Shown: positions 1-9,071, counted from the first letter of the stretch. The stretch: 64,000 nt of DNA from Pseudomonas oleovorans subsp. oleovorans (GCF_002197815.1 NZ_NIUB01000003.1:141502-205501); one strand, 5' to 3'. The notes: generated by a model not told the origin, from the sequence alone. Numbers and translations are program-made.

Positions 1-1
1 G

Positions 2-73
2 CCAAGGGTGCGTCTGGTGTTCGATCACCTGCGCGCCTGCTTCTCCAATCCGGCGCAGTTTCCCCAGGGCTGA
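2..73 (+). CDS. C-terminal end of a probable LysR-family regulator (5' part outside window)
   Basis: Only the last 23 codons and a TGA stop lie in the window. They read VRLVFDHLRACFSNPAQF near the end, which resembles the closing stretch of many LysR-type regulators, where a VRLV..L...F pattern closes the effector domain. The next gene on the same strand, a transporter, starts about 100 bp downstream. Nothing else can be read from so short a piece, so the family call is an inference. Confidence 0.45.
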   Translation, partial: PRVRLVFDHLRACFSNPAQFPQG

Positions 74-174
74 GGTCGCTCACGACAACGCCGCTGTCGC
101 CTGCGAAGCGCCCACCCCGGCTATCGCTCCGTAACCTGCCTGAAGCCGTCTAAATCAGGGATCAGGAGCGTTAC

Positions 175-1170
175 ATGAATGCCATCCACACGGGCCAGCA
201 GGTCAGCCCGGCCACCTTGCACAAGGTGATCGCCGCCTCGGCCATCGGTAACTTCGTCGAGTGGTTCGACTTCGCCGTCTACGGTTTTCTCGCCGTGACC
301 ATCGCTTCGCTGTTCTTCCCGCCGGGCAATCCGACCCTGGCGCTGCTGCAGACCTTCGCCGTGTTTGCCGTGTCGTTCGCCCTGCGCCCACTGGGCGGCA
401 TCGTCTTCGGCATTCTCGGTGATCGGATCGGACGCAAGCGCGTGCTGTCGATCACCGTGCTGCTGATGGCCGGCGCCACCACGCTGATCGGCCTGCTGCC
501 CACCTACGCCAGCATCGGCCTGTTCGCCCCGCTGCTGCTGGCGCTGGCGCGTTGCCTGCAAGGTTTCTCCGCCGGAGGCGAATACGCCGGTGCCTGCGCC
601 TTCGTCATGGAGCATGCGCCCACCGAGCAGAAAGCCCGTTATGGCAGCTTCGTGCCGGTCTCGACCTTCATGGCATTCGCCTGCGCCGCCGGCCTGGTAT
701 TCGGCATGGGCTTGTGGCTGGACGAAGCGCAGATGCAGGCCTGGGGCTGGCGCGTGCCCTTCCTGATCGCTGCGCCGCTGGGTCTGGTCGGCTTGTACAT
801 GCGTCTGCGTCTGGACGAATCACCGGCCTTCCAGGCCCTGGCTGCGCAACCTCATCCCGAACATTCACCACTGCGCGAAACCTTGCGCGAGCACGGCGGC
901 ACCGTGCTCTGCCTGTCGGCGTTCATCTCCGCCACGGCGCTGTCGTTCTACATGTTCACCACTTACCTGACCACCTACATGCAGGTGGTCGGTGGCGCAG
1001 CACGGCCGGTGGCTTTGCTGGCCAGCCTGATCGCGCTGTTCTTCGCCGCCCTGCTGTGTCCCTTCGTCGGGCGCTATTCGGATCGCGTCGGGCGCCGCCG
1101 CACCATCCTGACTGCCGTGGTGGCGTTGATCGTCGCGGTGTATCCGGCCTTTACCCTGGCCGCCCCGTAG
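175..1170 (+). pseudogene. MHS-type MFS transporter, 3' end lost at an IS30 remnant
   Basis: The 331 residues match the metabolite:H+ symporter branch of the major facilitator superfamily (KgtP, ProP and ShiA relatives). Residues 20-40 carry the [12 protein letters not shown] start of helix 1. The loop 2-3 signature GDRIGRKR lies near residue 82, a [12 protein letters not shown] segment in helix 4, and the second-half signature [11 protein letters not shown] near residue 305. Full-length members have about 430 residues and 12 helices. Here the reading frame ends two residues after helix 9/10, where the sequence changes into reverse-strand IS30 transposase code. The last three or so membrane segments are missing, so the product is almost certainly inactive. 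The substrate cannot be told; dicarboxylate, citrate and similar acids are usual in this branch. Confidence 0.82.
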
Positions 1171-1366
1171 ATCGTCTCGCGACAGACGTAGGCCTCTCTG
1201 AGGCTGGGAATGTTCATGCTGCGCAGCTTGCCGGCAATCTGCTCGGGAGACAAACGCTCACGCAGCATATGCGCCACCAACTCGAAGCGCTCACCACCCG
1301 GCAACAGCTTTCGCTTCGGTCGACACACCTGACGGCGGGCCTGCGTAATTAACGTCCAGCGTGCCC
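1166..1366 (-). mobile_element. IS30-family transposase remnant
   Basis: On the minus strand about 65 codons encode an internal piece of an IS30-family transposase. It includes RRQVCRPKRKLLPG, the LRERLSPEQIAGKLRS segment and [11 protein letters not shown]. In intact relatives the last motif is followed by the DDE catalytic domain, which is absent here. The N-terminal helix-turn-helix is also missing, and I see no terminal inverted repeats. The fragment joins the truncated transporter on one side and touches the cobF stop codon on the other. It is therefore a scar of a deletion or rearrangement, not an active element. Confidence 0.8.
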
Positions 1367-2128
1367 CTACGCCACCCGATCCTTACGCAACAAATAACTA
1401 TCCATGATCCACCCATTGCGCTCCCGCGCCTCGGCGCGGGTGGTGACGATGCGCTCAGCCACCTCATCCAGCGGCCCGGCGATCAGGATTTCATCGGCAG
1501 TGCCGACATAGGCGCCCCAGTAGATATGCAGGCCCTGGCCGACGAAGCGGCGGTAAGTGTCCTTGGCGTCCAGCATCACCGCCACGCTGTCCACGCCCTG
1601 CGGCCAGCCTTCGGCGAGCAGGCGGCCGGTGGTGATTTCCACGGCGCGGCCAATGCTGTTGAGCGGGATGCGATGCCGCGCCGTGAGCGCCTGCAGGCTG
1701 GTGATGCCGGGGATCACGTCATAGGCGAAATCGCTACGGCGCGCGGCGATGGCCTCGATGATGCGGATGCTGCTGTCATACAGCGACGGGTCGCCCCAGA
1801 CCATGAAAGCCGCCGTTTCGCCATCGGCCATCTGCTCGTCAATAAGCTGCTCGAACACCGCCTGCTTGTCGCGGTTGAGTTCGTCGACGCTAGCGCGGTA
1901 GTCCGCCGCCTCGCGTTCGCGCTCCGGCTGCTGGCCTTCGGCGAAACGCGGCGTGTGGCCTTCGAGAAAGCGCGCGCAGATTTCCCGGCGCAGGGCGTTG
2001 AGCTTGTGCTTGGCCGGGCCCTTGTCCATCAGGAAGATCACGTCGCTGCGGCGCAGCGCCTTGATCGCCTGGTAGGTGATGTAGTCCGGGTCGCCGGCGC
2101 CGATGCCGACCAGCAGCAGGGTTTTCAT
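1367..2128 (-). CDS. cobF: Precorrin-6A synthase (deacetylating), CobF
   Basis: This S-adenosylmethionine-dependent tetrapyrrole methylase of the aerobic B12 pathway methylates C1 of precorrin-5 with loss of the acetyl group. The 253 residues are full length. The N-terminal LLLVGIGAGDPDYIT is the glycine-rich SAM site of the family. MVWGDPSLYDS near residue 110 and a VIPGITSLQAL motif near residue 140 are the other signatures of the Rossmann-like methylase fold. The ATG start has GGAG eight bases upstream. The gene is last in the minus-strand set cobW-cobN-chlI-chlD-cobF. Its 3' end touches an IS30 remnant, so whatever once lay downstream has been lost or moved. Confidence 0.93.
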   Translation of the reverse strand: MKTLLLVGIGAGDPDYITYQAIKALRRSDVIFLMDKGPAKHKLNALRREICARFLEGHTPRFAEGQQPEREREAADYRASVDELNRDKQAVFEQLIDEQMADGETAAFMVWGDPSLYDSSIRIIEAIAARRSDFAYDVIPGITSLQALTARHRIPLNSIGRAVEITTGRLLAEGWPQGVDSVAVMLDAKDTYRRFVGQGLHIYWGAYVGTADEILIAGPLDEVAERIVTTRAEARERNGWIMDSYLLRKDRVA

Positions 2129-2931
2129 GGGGTTCTCCAGGTAACGGACAACCCGTAGGAGCCGGCTTGCCGGCGATCAGCGTCCTCGGCTCCTACAGGC
2201 AGTAAATCATCAATATGTTGGTACTCGGCCTGCAGCGCCTGCGCCAGTTGCCGGGCGCGGCCCAGGCGGATTGGCGCACGCTCGGTGTCGAGCAGCAGGG
2301 TTGGGCACGGCAGCGGCGCCAGATTTGACTGATCACGCAAGCGGCCGTCGGTGAGGATCAGCAGGCGCTGGCGTTCGCTCGGTTTCGCCCGCTGGCGACG
2401 CAGCAGCCAGTCACCCGCCTGATTCAGTGCATCGAGCAGCGGCGTGCCGCCTCCCGCACCCAACTCGTGCAGCCAACGGTGCAGCTCGGCGCTGGCCTTG
2501 CGCCCTTGCCATAACCATTGTGCCTCGCGGCCGCCGGCCTGCAGCACGGCCAGGCGCGCGCGCTGGCGATAGGCGTTGTCGAACAGCTCGGCGAGCACGC
2601 CCTTGGCCAGGCTCAGAGCACTATGCCGGCGCATCGAGGCAGAGGCATCGACCAGCACCAGCCAGAGTTCCTCAGCCTGCTGGCTGCGCGGGCGCAGCAC
2701 CAACTGTTCGCGGCATTGCGGCCGGCCCTGGCGCAGAGTGGCCGCCCAGTCGATACGACCGGCCACGCCGCTACGCGCAGCACCGCGCAGGCCTCCGCCG
2801 AGTCGTCCGGGCCGGTTACGGGCATCCGCGCCAGTGGCTGTGCGCGGGCGGATGCTCAGGACTTTTTTGGCCAACGCGGCGGCACGCGCCGTTCGCCCAT
2901 GGCCTGCGGCTGCGCCGGCAGCTCGCCCCAC
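2125..2931 (-). CDS. VWA-domain chelatase subunit (ChlD/BchD C-terminal type)
   Basis: A von Willebrand factor A domain occupies roughly residues 90-240. The metal-site motif DASASM (DxSxS) lies near residue 93, GGGTPLLDAL near 160 and LTDGR near 193. Such proteins pair with a ChlI-type AAA+ ATPase to drive metal insertion by the large chelatase subunit, here CobN. The start is uncertain. The GTG at 2931 overlaps chlI by 76 bp, while TTG (2874) or CTG (2859) would give a shorter overlap, and no convincing ribosome site decides between them. The last 26 or so residues are read from a REP repeat and overlap the cobF ATG by 4 bp, so the natural stop may have been displaced by the repeat. Confidence 0.75.
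   Translation of the reverse strand: MGRAAGAAAGHGRTARAAALAKKVLSIRPRTATGADARNRPGRLGGGLRGAARSGVAGRIDWAATLRQGRPQCREQLVLRPRSQQAEELWLVLVDASASMRRHSALSLAKGVLAELFDNAYRQRARLAVLQAGGREAQWLWQGRKASAELHRWLHELGAGGGTPLLDALNQAGDWLLRRQRAKPSERQRLLILTDGRLRDQSNLAPLPCPTLLLDTERAPIRLGRARQLAQALQAEYQHIDDLLPVGAEDADRRQAGSYGLSVTWRTP
2153..2197. repeat. REP-type palindromic repeat
   Basis: GTAGGAGCCGGCTTGCCGGC is followed about 15 bases later by GGCTCCTAC, giving an imperfect hairpin of the kind called REP in Pseudomonas. It lies inside the last codons of the chlD-like gene, just ahead of cobF. Confidence 0.6.
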
Positions 2932-3857
2932 TGGCTCTCGCCCTGGCTCTGTTCCTGCGCCTGCTGCGGCGCCTGGCTCTGCTCGGGCGGTGTGGCAGCC
3001 GGCGGTTGTTGCTGGCGACGGCGATGGCGCAGAACGAAGTCCTCCACCGCCTCGATATCCACAGGCTCGATGCCCGCCGCGCCACGCCAGGCCGTATGGG
3101 CACGAGCGGCACGCAGCCAGACCAGATCGGCGCGCAGGCCGTCGACACCGGCAGCGAAGCAGCGCTGGCTGATCTCGCCCAGGGCGGCGTCATCCAGCGG
3201 GATATCCGCCAGGCGCTGGCGGGCGTTCTGGCAACGCATCGCCAGGGCATCCTGCTCATCCTGCCAGCGTTGCAGAAAAGCGGCGGGGTCGGCATCGAAG
3301 GCCAGACGGCGACGGACGATCTCGGCGCGCTCAGCCGGCTGCGGCTGGCCATCGAGCGCCAGGTTGAGGCCGAAGCGGTCGAGCAGTTGCGGGCGCAGTT
3401 CGCCCTCTTCGATGTTCATGGTGCCGATCAGCACGAAGCGCGCGGCGTGGCGATGGGAGATGCCGTCGCGCTCGACGTGGTTGACCCCACTGGCGGCGGC
3501 ATCGAGCAGCAGATCGACCAGATGATCGGGCAGCAGGTTGACCTCATCCACATACAAAACGCCGCCATCGGCACGGGCCAGCAGGCCTGGGGAAAACTGC
3601 GCGCGGCCCTCGCCGAGGGCCGCGTCCAGATCCAGGGTGCCAACGATGCGCTCCTCGCTCGCCCCCAGCGGCAGGGTGACGAAGCGGCCACCGTCGAGCA
3701 GATCGGCCAGGCTACGGGCCAGGGTGGACTTGGCCATACCGCGCGGGCCCTCGATCAGCACGCCGCCGATGGCCGGATCGATGGCCGCCAGGCACAGCGC
3801 CAGCTTCAGCGAATCGGCGCCGACCACGGCGGCGAGGGGGAAGTGATGTTCGGTCAT
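2856..3857 (-). CDS. AAA+ ATPase, magnesium/cobalt chelatase subunit I-like
   Basis: The 333-residue protein is a ChlI/BchI-type AAA+ motor. Walker A is the variant GPRGMAKST near residue 36, Walker B is GGVLYVDEVNLLPDH near residue 100, and the sensor-1 region RFVLIGTMNIEEGELRPQLLDRFG lies near residues 140-163. A glutamine/proline-rich linker follows residue 290. I start at ATG 3857, where the family similarity begins (MTEHHFPLAAVVG), rather than at the upstream in-frame ATG in repeat DNA. It lies between cobN and the VWA gene and probably forms the ATPase part of the CobN cobaltochelatase in place of CobS. Confidence 0.87.
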   Translation of the reverse strand: MTEHHFPLAAVVGADSLKLALCLAAIDPAIGGVLIEGPRGMAKSTLARSLADLLDGGRFVTLPLGASEERIVGTLDLDAALGEGRAQFSPGLLARADGGVLYVDEVNLLPDHLVDLLLDAAASGVNHVERDGISHRHAARFVLIGTMNIEEGELRPQLLDRFGLNLALDGQPQPAERAEIVRRRLAFDADPAAFLQRWQDEQDALAMRCQNARQRLADIPLDDAALGEISQRCFAAGVDGLRADLVWLRAARAHTAWRGAAGIEPVDIEAVEDFVLRHRRRQQQPPAATPPEQSQAPQQAQEQSQGESQWGELPAQPQAMGERRVPPRWPKKS

Positions 3858-3887
3858 GGCTCTGGCCTGTGGATAAACATGGTTCCG

Positions 3888-4070
3888 ACGGTAGCCCGGA
3901 TAAAATCCGGGAATGGCGGTGCGGGCAATTGGCGATTGCAGCGGATCAGAGGGATTCCTCCCCTCTCCCATTTATGGGAGAGGGGCCGGGGGAGAGGGTT
4001 TATCCAGCGACACCGAGCGACCTGAACCACCCTCTCCCCAGCCCTCTCCCGCAAGCGGGAGAGGGAGCAC
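3888..4070. repeat. Cluster of intergenic hairpin repeats between cobN and chlI
   Basis: The 235-bp gap holds three inverted repeats. They are a TAGCCCGGATAAAATCCGGG type repeat near 3893, CCCCTCTCCCA/TGGGAGAGGGG at 3960-3985, and CCCTCTCCCGC/GCGGGAGAGGG at 4042-4065. The last two belong to a family of CCCTCTCCC hairpins widespread in proteobacterial intergenic DNA. A perfect DnaA 9-mer (TGTGGATAA) lies at 3868-3876. No gene is seen in the gap. Confidence 0.65.
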
Positions 4071-4092
4071 AACCCCCCCGCACTCAAGCGCT

Positions 4093-7000
4093 TCATGACT
4101 CCTCACTATCGAGCAGCAGGTTTTCCAGCGCCTCTCGGTATTCGCCGGGATTCTCCCACAGGCCGCGCTGCTGAGCCTCCAGCAGGCGTTCGAGGATGTC
4201 GTTGAGCGCGCCAGGGTTGTGTTGCTGAATAAAGTCGCGGGTATCCCTATCGAGCAGGTAGGCATCGGTGAGCAGCGCGTACTGGTGGTCATCGACCAGT
4301 TCGCTGGTGGCGTCGAAGGCGAACAGGTAGTCGATGGTCGCGGCCAGTTCGAAGGCGCCCTTGTAGCCATGGCGCTTCATGCCCGCGATCCACTTGGGGT
4401 TGGCGGCGCGAGCACGTACCACGCGATTGAGTTCTTCCTTGAGGCTGCGGATGCGCGGCGTGTCCGGCTGGCTGTTGTCGCCGAAGTAGCTGGCCACCTT
4501 GAGCCCGCGCAGGGTTTCCACCGCCGCCAGCATGCCGCCCTGGAACTGGTAGTAGTCGTTGGAGTCGAGGATGTCGTGCTCGCGGTTGTCCTGGTTGTGC
4601 AGCACCGCCTGCATCTGCTCCAGGCGGTCGACGAAGCGCTGCCGCGCAGGCAGCCCCTCGGCGCCGCTGCCGTAGGCGTAACCGCCCCAGTTGAGGTAGA
4701 CCTCAGCGAGATCCGCACGGCTCTGCCACAGGCGTTCCTCGATGGCGTTCTGCACCCCGGCGCCATAGGCGCCCGGCTTGGCGCCGAACACCCGCCAACC
4801 GGCCTGCCGCCGCGCTTCGGCTTCATCCAGGCCACTGTCCTTGAGTACCAGCGATTCGCGCCAGACCCTCGCCGACAGCGGGTTCATATCTTCCGGTTCA
4901 TCCAGTTCGATCACCGCCTGCACGGCCTCGTCGAACAGGCGAATTAGGTTGCTGAAGGCATCGCGGAAGAAGCCCGACACGCGCAGGGTCACGTCCACCC
5001 GAGGCCGACCGAGCTGCTCTAGCGGCAGCACCTCGAAGCGCTCGACACGCTGGCTGCCGGGCTGCCATACCGGGCGCACACCCATCAGCGCCAGTGCCTG
5101 GGCGATATCGTCGCCACCGGTGCGCATGGTCGCCGTGCCCCATACCGACAGGCCGAGTTGGCGCAGGTGATCGCCCTCGTCCTGCAGGTGTCGTTCGAGC
5201 AGGCGATCCGCCGCCTGCACGCCGAGGCGCCAGGCGGTGGGCGTGGGCAGGTGACGCACGTCGACAGTAAAGAAGTTGCGCCCGGTGGGCAGTACGTCGA
5301 GGCGCCCGCGACTGGGCGCACCGCTTGGCCCAGCCGGCACGAAACGTCCCTCCAGCGCCGCCAGCAGGCCGCCCATCTCGGCGTCGCCACAGGCATCCAG
5401 CAGCGGCGCGATATGCTCGGCCAGGCCGTCGAGAATCAGCGCCACCTCGGCGCCGAAGTCGCCGCAGGTCACCCCCGCCAGGCGCTGCTCGATCAGCCTC
5501 AACGCCAGCAGTTCCAGACGCTCGCGGGTATCGCCGATGGTACGCCAAAGACTGTTATCCACAACCTGCAACGCCTGTGGACGCAGCCCCTCCCAGGGCT
5601 GGCCCATATCACAGTCCAGCGGATCAAGGCCCAGCTCCAGGCCACGGGCCAGGGCCCGCAGCAAGCTGGCATTGGCGCCCTGGCCATCACCACGGGGAAT
5701 GCGCAGCAGCGCCAGCAGGGTGTCGCGGCGCAGCTGGCCAGTCGGCGACTCACCGAACACATGTAGGCCATCGCGAATCTGCGATTCCTTGAGGTCGCAC
5801 AAGTAGGCGTCGAGCTGCGGCAACCAGCTGTCGCCGTCATCGTTAAGTTGCAGACCCAGTTCGCGGTCGAGGCTGGCCTCGCGCACCTTGGCCAGAATCT
5901 CGCCACGCAGCTCCACGGCTCGGCGCAGGTCGAGCTGGCTGGCGTCATAGTATTCGTCGGCCAGGCGCTCCAGATCGCGTAGCGGGCCATAGCTTTCGGC
6001 ACGAGTCAGCGGCGGCATCAGGTGGTCGATGATCACTGCCTGGGTGCGGCGCTTGGCCTGCGCGCCCTCGCCCGGATCGTTGACGATAAAGGGATAGACG
6101 TTGGGCAGCGGGCCGATCAGCGCCTGCGGCCAGCAGCCCTCGGAGAGGCCGACGCTCTTACCCGGCAGCCACTCCAGATTGCCGTGCTTGCCGACATGGA
6201 TCAGCGCGTCGGCGACGAACGCCGTGCGCAGCCAGGCGTAGAAGGCGATATAGCCGTGTGGCGGCACCAGATCGGGGTCGTGGTAGACCGCCGCCGGATC
6301 GAGCTGATAACCGCGTGCCGGCTGGATGCCGACGAAGGTCAGGCCGAAACGCAGGCCAGCAACCATCATCCGCCCGCTGCGGAACATGGGATCGTCCTGC
6401 GGCTCACCCCAGCGCTCGCGCACCGCCTGCTGGTTGGCCGCCGGCAGGCTGTGGAAAAACTTCAGATAGTCGTCCAACGCCAGGCTTTGCGCACAGGGGC
6501 GCGTATCCAGGCCGTCGAGGTCGTTGGTGACACCGCCGAGCAGGCTGTGGACAAGTGCGGTGCCGCTGTCCGGTAGGTTATCCACCGGATAGCCCTGGGA
6601 CTGCAGGGCGAGGAGGATATTCAGCGCGGCGGCCGGCGTATCCAGGCCGACGCCGTTGCCGATACGACCATCACGGGTCGGGTAGTTGGCAAGAATCAGC
6701 GCGATTCGCTTCTGATCGTTGCTTTTGATCGCCAACTGGCACCAGTTCCGCGCCAGTTCCGCGACATAAGCCATACCCGGTTCATGCGCCTGGTAGCACA
6801 CCACATCGCTCTGGCTGCGCTCGCTACGCCAGGCCAGCCCCTTGAAGCTGATGGCGGTGCCGATCAGCCGGCCATCCAGCTCGGGCAACACCACATGCAT
6901 GGCCAGGTCACGCGAGCCCAGGCCCTGAGTGCTGGCCTGCCACTGCGCGTGGTTGTCCAGCGAGCAGATGGCCTGCAGTACCGGGATATCGCGGCGGAAG

Positions 7001-7839
7001 ACCCGCGCCTGCGGCGCCTCGGGGTTGGATAGGGCGAAGCCGGTGGTGTTGATGATCAGCGCGGCGTCGGTGTCATCCAGCCAGGCCTGCACCTGATCCA
7101 GGCAGGCAGGTTCCTTGAGGCTGGCCACAGCAATGGGTAGCGGGTTAAGGCCCTGGCCGAACAGGTGCTGGCAGAAGGTATCGACGAAGACGGTGTTCGC
7201 CGACTGCACATGGTTGCGATAGAACAGCAGCGCCACCACAGGCGCGTCCGGTCGCCACTGCGCCTGCCAGGCGGCCAGCGTCGCCAGGCTGCACTGCGGG
7301 TGATAGAGACCGACACGCGGCAGCGGCTGCGGCTCCTGCCAACTGTCGCCACGCCCCAACCAACGACTGCCGATGCAGCGAAACAGCTGGCGGGCGTTAT
7401 TCAGCCCGCCCTGGCGCAGGTATTGCCACAGGCGCTGGCTGTCTTCTTCGGCGACGTTGCCAAGGGCATTCAGCTCCGGGTCGGGCTTGTCGTCGCCCGG
7501 CACCATGATCATCGTGGCACCGCGCGCACCCAGCTCAACCAGACGCTCGACGCCGTAGCGCCAGTAGCTCACGCCGCCATGCACCGAGATCAGGATGACC
7601 TTGGCATGCTGCAGCACCTGCTCGACGTAATAATCCACCGAGGCGTTGTTGCTCAGTTGCGCCGGGCTGGCCAGACGCAGACTGGGGTAGTCGTCCGGCA
7701 GTTGCCGGGCGGCTTCGGCTAACAGGGAAAGGTGCGAATCACCCGTGCACAGGATCACCAGATCGGCAGGCGTCTGGCCGAGGTCGGCGATGCTGTCTGC
7801 CGGCAGTTGAGCGCCGGGTTGGGTGCGCAGTAAGTGCAT
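4093..7839 (-). CDS. cobN: Cobaltochelatase subunit CobN
   Basis: CobN is the large catalytic subunit that inserts Co2+ into hydrogenobyrinic acid a,c-diamide in the aerobic B12 pathway, with ATP hydrolysed by its partner subunits. The 1248 residues match the usual CobN/BchH length. Recognisable blocks are the N-terminal MHLLRTQPGA, the SVHGGVSYWRYGVERL segment near residue 100, HVGKHGNLEWLPGKSVGLS near residue 555, and the C-terminal TIDYLFAFDATSELVDDHQY block, typical of the family. It lies 74 bp after cobW on the same strand, with a 24-bp palindromic repeat between them, and is followed by the ChlI and VWA chelatase genes. Confidence 0.95.
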   Translation of the reverse strand: MHLLRTQPGAQLPADSIADLGQTPADLVILCTGDSHLSLLAEAARQLPDDYPSLRLASPAQLSNNASVDYYVEQVLQHAKVILISVHGGVSYWRYGVERLVELGARGATMIMVPGDDKPDPELNALGNVAEEDSQRLWQYLRQGGLNNARQLFRCIGSRWLGRGDSWQEPQPLPRVGLYHPQCSLATLAAWQAQWRPDAPVVALLFYRNHVQSANTVFVDTFCQHLFGQGLNPLPIAVASLKEPACLDQVQAWLDDTDAALIINTTGFALSNPEAPQARVFRRDIPVLQAICSLDNHAQWQASTQGLGSRDLAMHVVLPELDGRLIGTAISFKGLAWRSERSQSDVVCYQAHEPGMAYVAELARNWCQLAIKSNDQKRIALILANYPTRDGRIGNGVGLDTPAAALNILLALQSQGYPVDNLPDSGTALVHSLLGGVTNDLDGLDTRPCAQSLALDDYLKFFHSLPAANQQAVRERWGEPQDDPMFRSGRMMVAGLRFGLTFVGIQPARGYQLDPAAVYHDPDLVPPHGYIAFYAWLRTAFVADALIHVGKHGNLEWLPGKSVGLSEGCWPQALIGPLPNVYPFIVNDPGEGAQAKRRTQAVIIDHLMPPLTRAESYGPLRDLERLADEYYDASQLDLRRAVELRGEILAKVREASLDRELGLQLNDDGDSWLPQLDAYLCDLKESQIRDGLHVFGESPTGQLRRDTLLALLRIPRGDGQGANASLLRALARGLELGLDPLDCDMGQPWEGLRPQALQVVDNSLWRTIGDTRERLELLALRLIEQRLAGVTCGDFGAEVALILDGLAEHIAPLLDACGDAEMGGLLAALEGRFVPAGPSGAPSRGRLDVLPTGRNFFTVDVRHLPTPTAWRLGVQAADRLLERHLQDEGDHLRQLGLSVWGTATMRTGGDDIAQALALMGVRPVWQPGSQRVERFEVLPLEQLGRPRVDVTLRVSGFFRDAFSNLIRLFDEAVQAVIELDEPEDMNPLSARVWRESLVLKDSGLDEAEARRQAGWRVFGAKPGAYGAGVQNAIEERLWQSRADLAEVYLNWGGYAYGSGAEGLPARQRFVDRLEQMQAVLHNQDNREHDILDSNDYYQFQGGMLAAVETLRGLKVASYFGDNSQPDTPRIRSLKEELNRVVRARAANPKWIAGMKRHGYKGAFELAATIDYLFAFDATSELVDDHQYALLTDAYLLDRDTRDFIQQHNPGALNDILERLLEAQQRGLWENPGEYREALENLLLDSEES

Positions 7840-7855
7840 CTACGAATCCAAGTAC

Positions 7856-7908
7856 ATCGCCCGCAAGCGGGCTCCTACAGGGTGTGTAGGAGCCCGCTTG
7901 CGGGCGAT
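7856..7908. repeat. Perfect 24-bp palindromic REP repeat between cobN and cobW
   Basis: Two copies of TGTAGGAGCCCGCTTGCGGG plus CGAT face each other (7856-7879 and 7885-7908) around a five-base loop, giving a perfect 24-bp stem. It fills almost the whole 74-bp gap. It is a REP-type element of Pseudomonas and would form a very stable hairpin in the cobW-cobN transcript. Confidence 0.8.
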
Positions 7909-7913
7909 CATTA

Positions 7914-8963
7914 TCAAGCCAGCGCCGCCTTCAGCTCGGCTTCGATAGCCGCGCGGTCGAGCTGCTGGCCGATCACCACCAGGCGGCTCAGGCGCGGCTC
8001 GTCGGCCTGCCAGGCGCGGTCGAAGTGGCGGTCGAAACGCTGGCCAACGCCCTGCACCAGCAGACGCATGGGTTTGCCAGGGATGGCAGCGAAGCCTTTC
8101 ACACGCAGGATGCCGTACTTGGCCACAGCGTCCTTCAACGCAGCCAGCAGGCGCGCCTCCTCTGTTTCCGGTAGTTCCACGTGGAACGAGTCGAATTCCT
8201 CATGATCGTGGTCTTCGTCTTCATCGTCATGGTGGGTGCGACGGCTGTCGATATGCAGCTCGGTTTCGCTGTTCAGGCCGAGTAGCACGTCCAGCGGCAG
8301 TTCGCCGCCGTGCGCCTCGATCACCTTGACTGCCGGCGGCAGCTCTTCGGCCACCTCGGCGCGCACGGCGGCCAGTGCCTCGGCGTCGAGCAGATCGGCC
8401 TTGTTGAGGATCACCAGGTCGGCGCTGGCCAACTGGTCGGCGAACAGCTCGTGCAGCGGCGATTCGTGGTCGAGGTTGGGGTCGAGCTTGCGCTGCTCGT
8501 CCACCTGATCGGGGAAGGCGGCGAAGGTGCCGGCGAGCACCGCCGGGCTGTCGACCACAGTGATCACCGCGTCGACCGTGCAGGCGTTGCGGATTTCCGG
8601 CCAGTTGAAGGCCTGCACCAAAGGCTTGGGCAGCGCCAGGCCACTGGTCTCGATGAGGATATGGTCAAGGTCACCGCGGCGCGCCACCAGCTCGCGCATC
8701 ACCGGGAAGAACTCTTCCTGCACGGTGCAGCACAGGCAGCCGTTGGCCAGCTCGAAAACACGGCCGTTGGCTTCTTCCTCGCTGCAGCCGATGGAGCATT
8801 GCTTGAGGATTTCGCCATCGATGCCAAGCTCGCCGAACTCGTTGACGATCACCGCGATACGACGACCGCCAGCGTTGGACAGCAGATGGCGCAACAGCGT
8901 GGTTTTGCCGGCACCGAGAAAACCGGTGACGATGGTGACAGGCAGTTTGGCGAGGGTTTTCAT
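7914..8963 (-). CDS. cobW: CobW-type metal-binding GTPase
   Basis: A G3E-family GTPase of 349 residues associated with B12 synthesis, thought to act as a cobalt chaperone. The P-loop GFLGAGKTTLL is at residues 12-22. The metal-site motif CLCC (NGCLCCTVQEEF) lies near residues 73-76, ILIETSGLALP near 97-107, and the guanine-specificity motif NKAD near 188. A histidine/aspartate-rich stretch near residue 240 is a likely metal-binding loop, and the CobW C-terminal domain follows. I chose ATG 8963 because similarity starts at MKTLAKLPVTIVTG; the 32 codons upstream are leader. The gene is the first behind the cobalamin riboswitch. A parS-like palindrome lies inside it at 8173-8188. Confidence 0.92.
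   Translation of the reverse strand: MKTLAKLPVTIVTGFLGAGKTTLLRHLLSNAGGRRIAVIVNEFGELGIDGEILKQCSIGCSEEEANGRVFELANGCLCCTVQEEFFPVMRELVARRGDLDHILIETSGLALPKPLVQAFNWPEIRNACTVDAVITVVDSPAVLAGTFAAFPDQVDEQRKLDPNLDHESPLHELFADQLASADLVILNKADLLDAEALAAVRAEVAEELPPAVKVIEAHGGELPLDVLLGLNSETELHIDSRRTHHDDEDEDHDHEEFDSFHVELPETEEARLLAALKDAVAKYGILRVKGFAAIPGKPMRLLVQGVGQRFDRHFDRAWQADEPRLSRLVVIGQQLDRAAIEAELKAALA
8173..8188. other. parS-like site inside cobW
   Basis: The 14-bp core GTTCCACGTGGAAC is a perfect palindrome, identical to the core of the two parS sites in recF, but the outermost bases are A and G instead of T and A. It lies about 16 kb from parB. It is a probable weaker ParB site. Confidence 0.6.
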
Positions 8964-9071
8964 GGAGGGCCCCGTGGCGTCGGTAAGTTCGGCGGACGGG
9001 TACGCGCAGGCGAGCACGCAAGGGCGTGCTGGCCGCGTCGGATCACCCCGTCCGAGCAAGTGGCTATCAGT

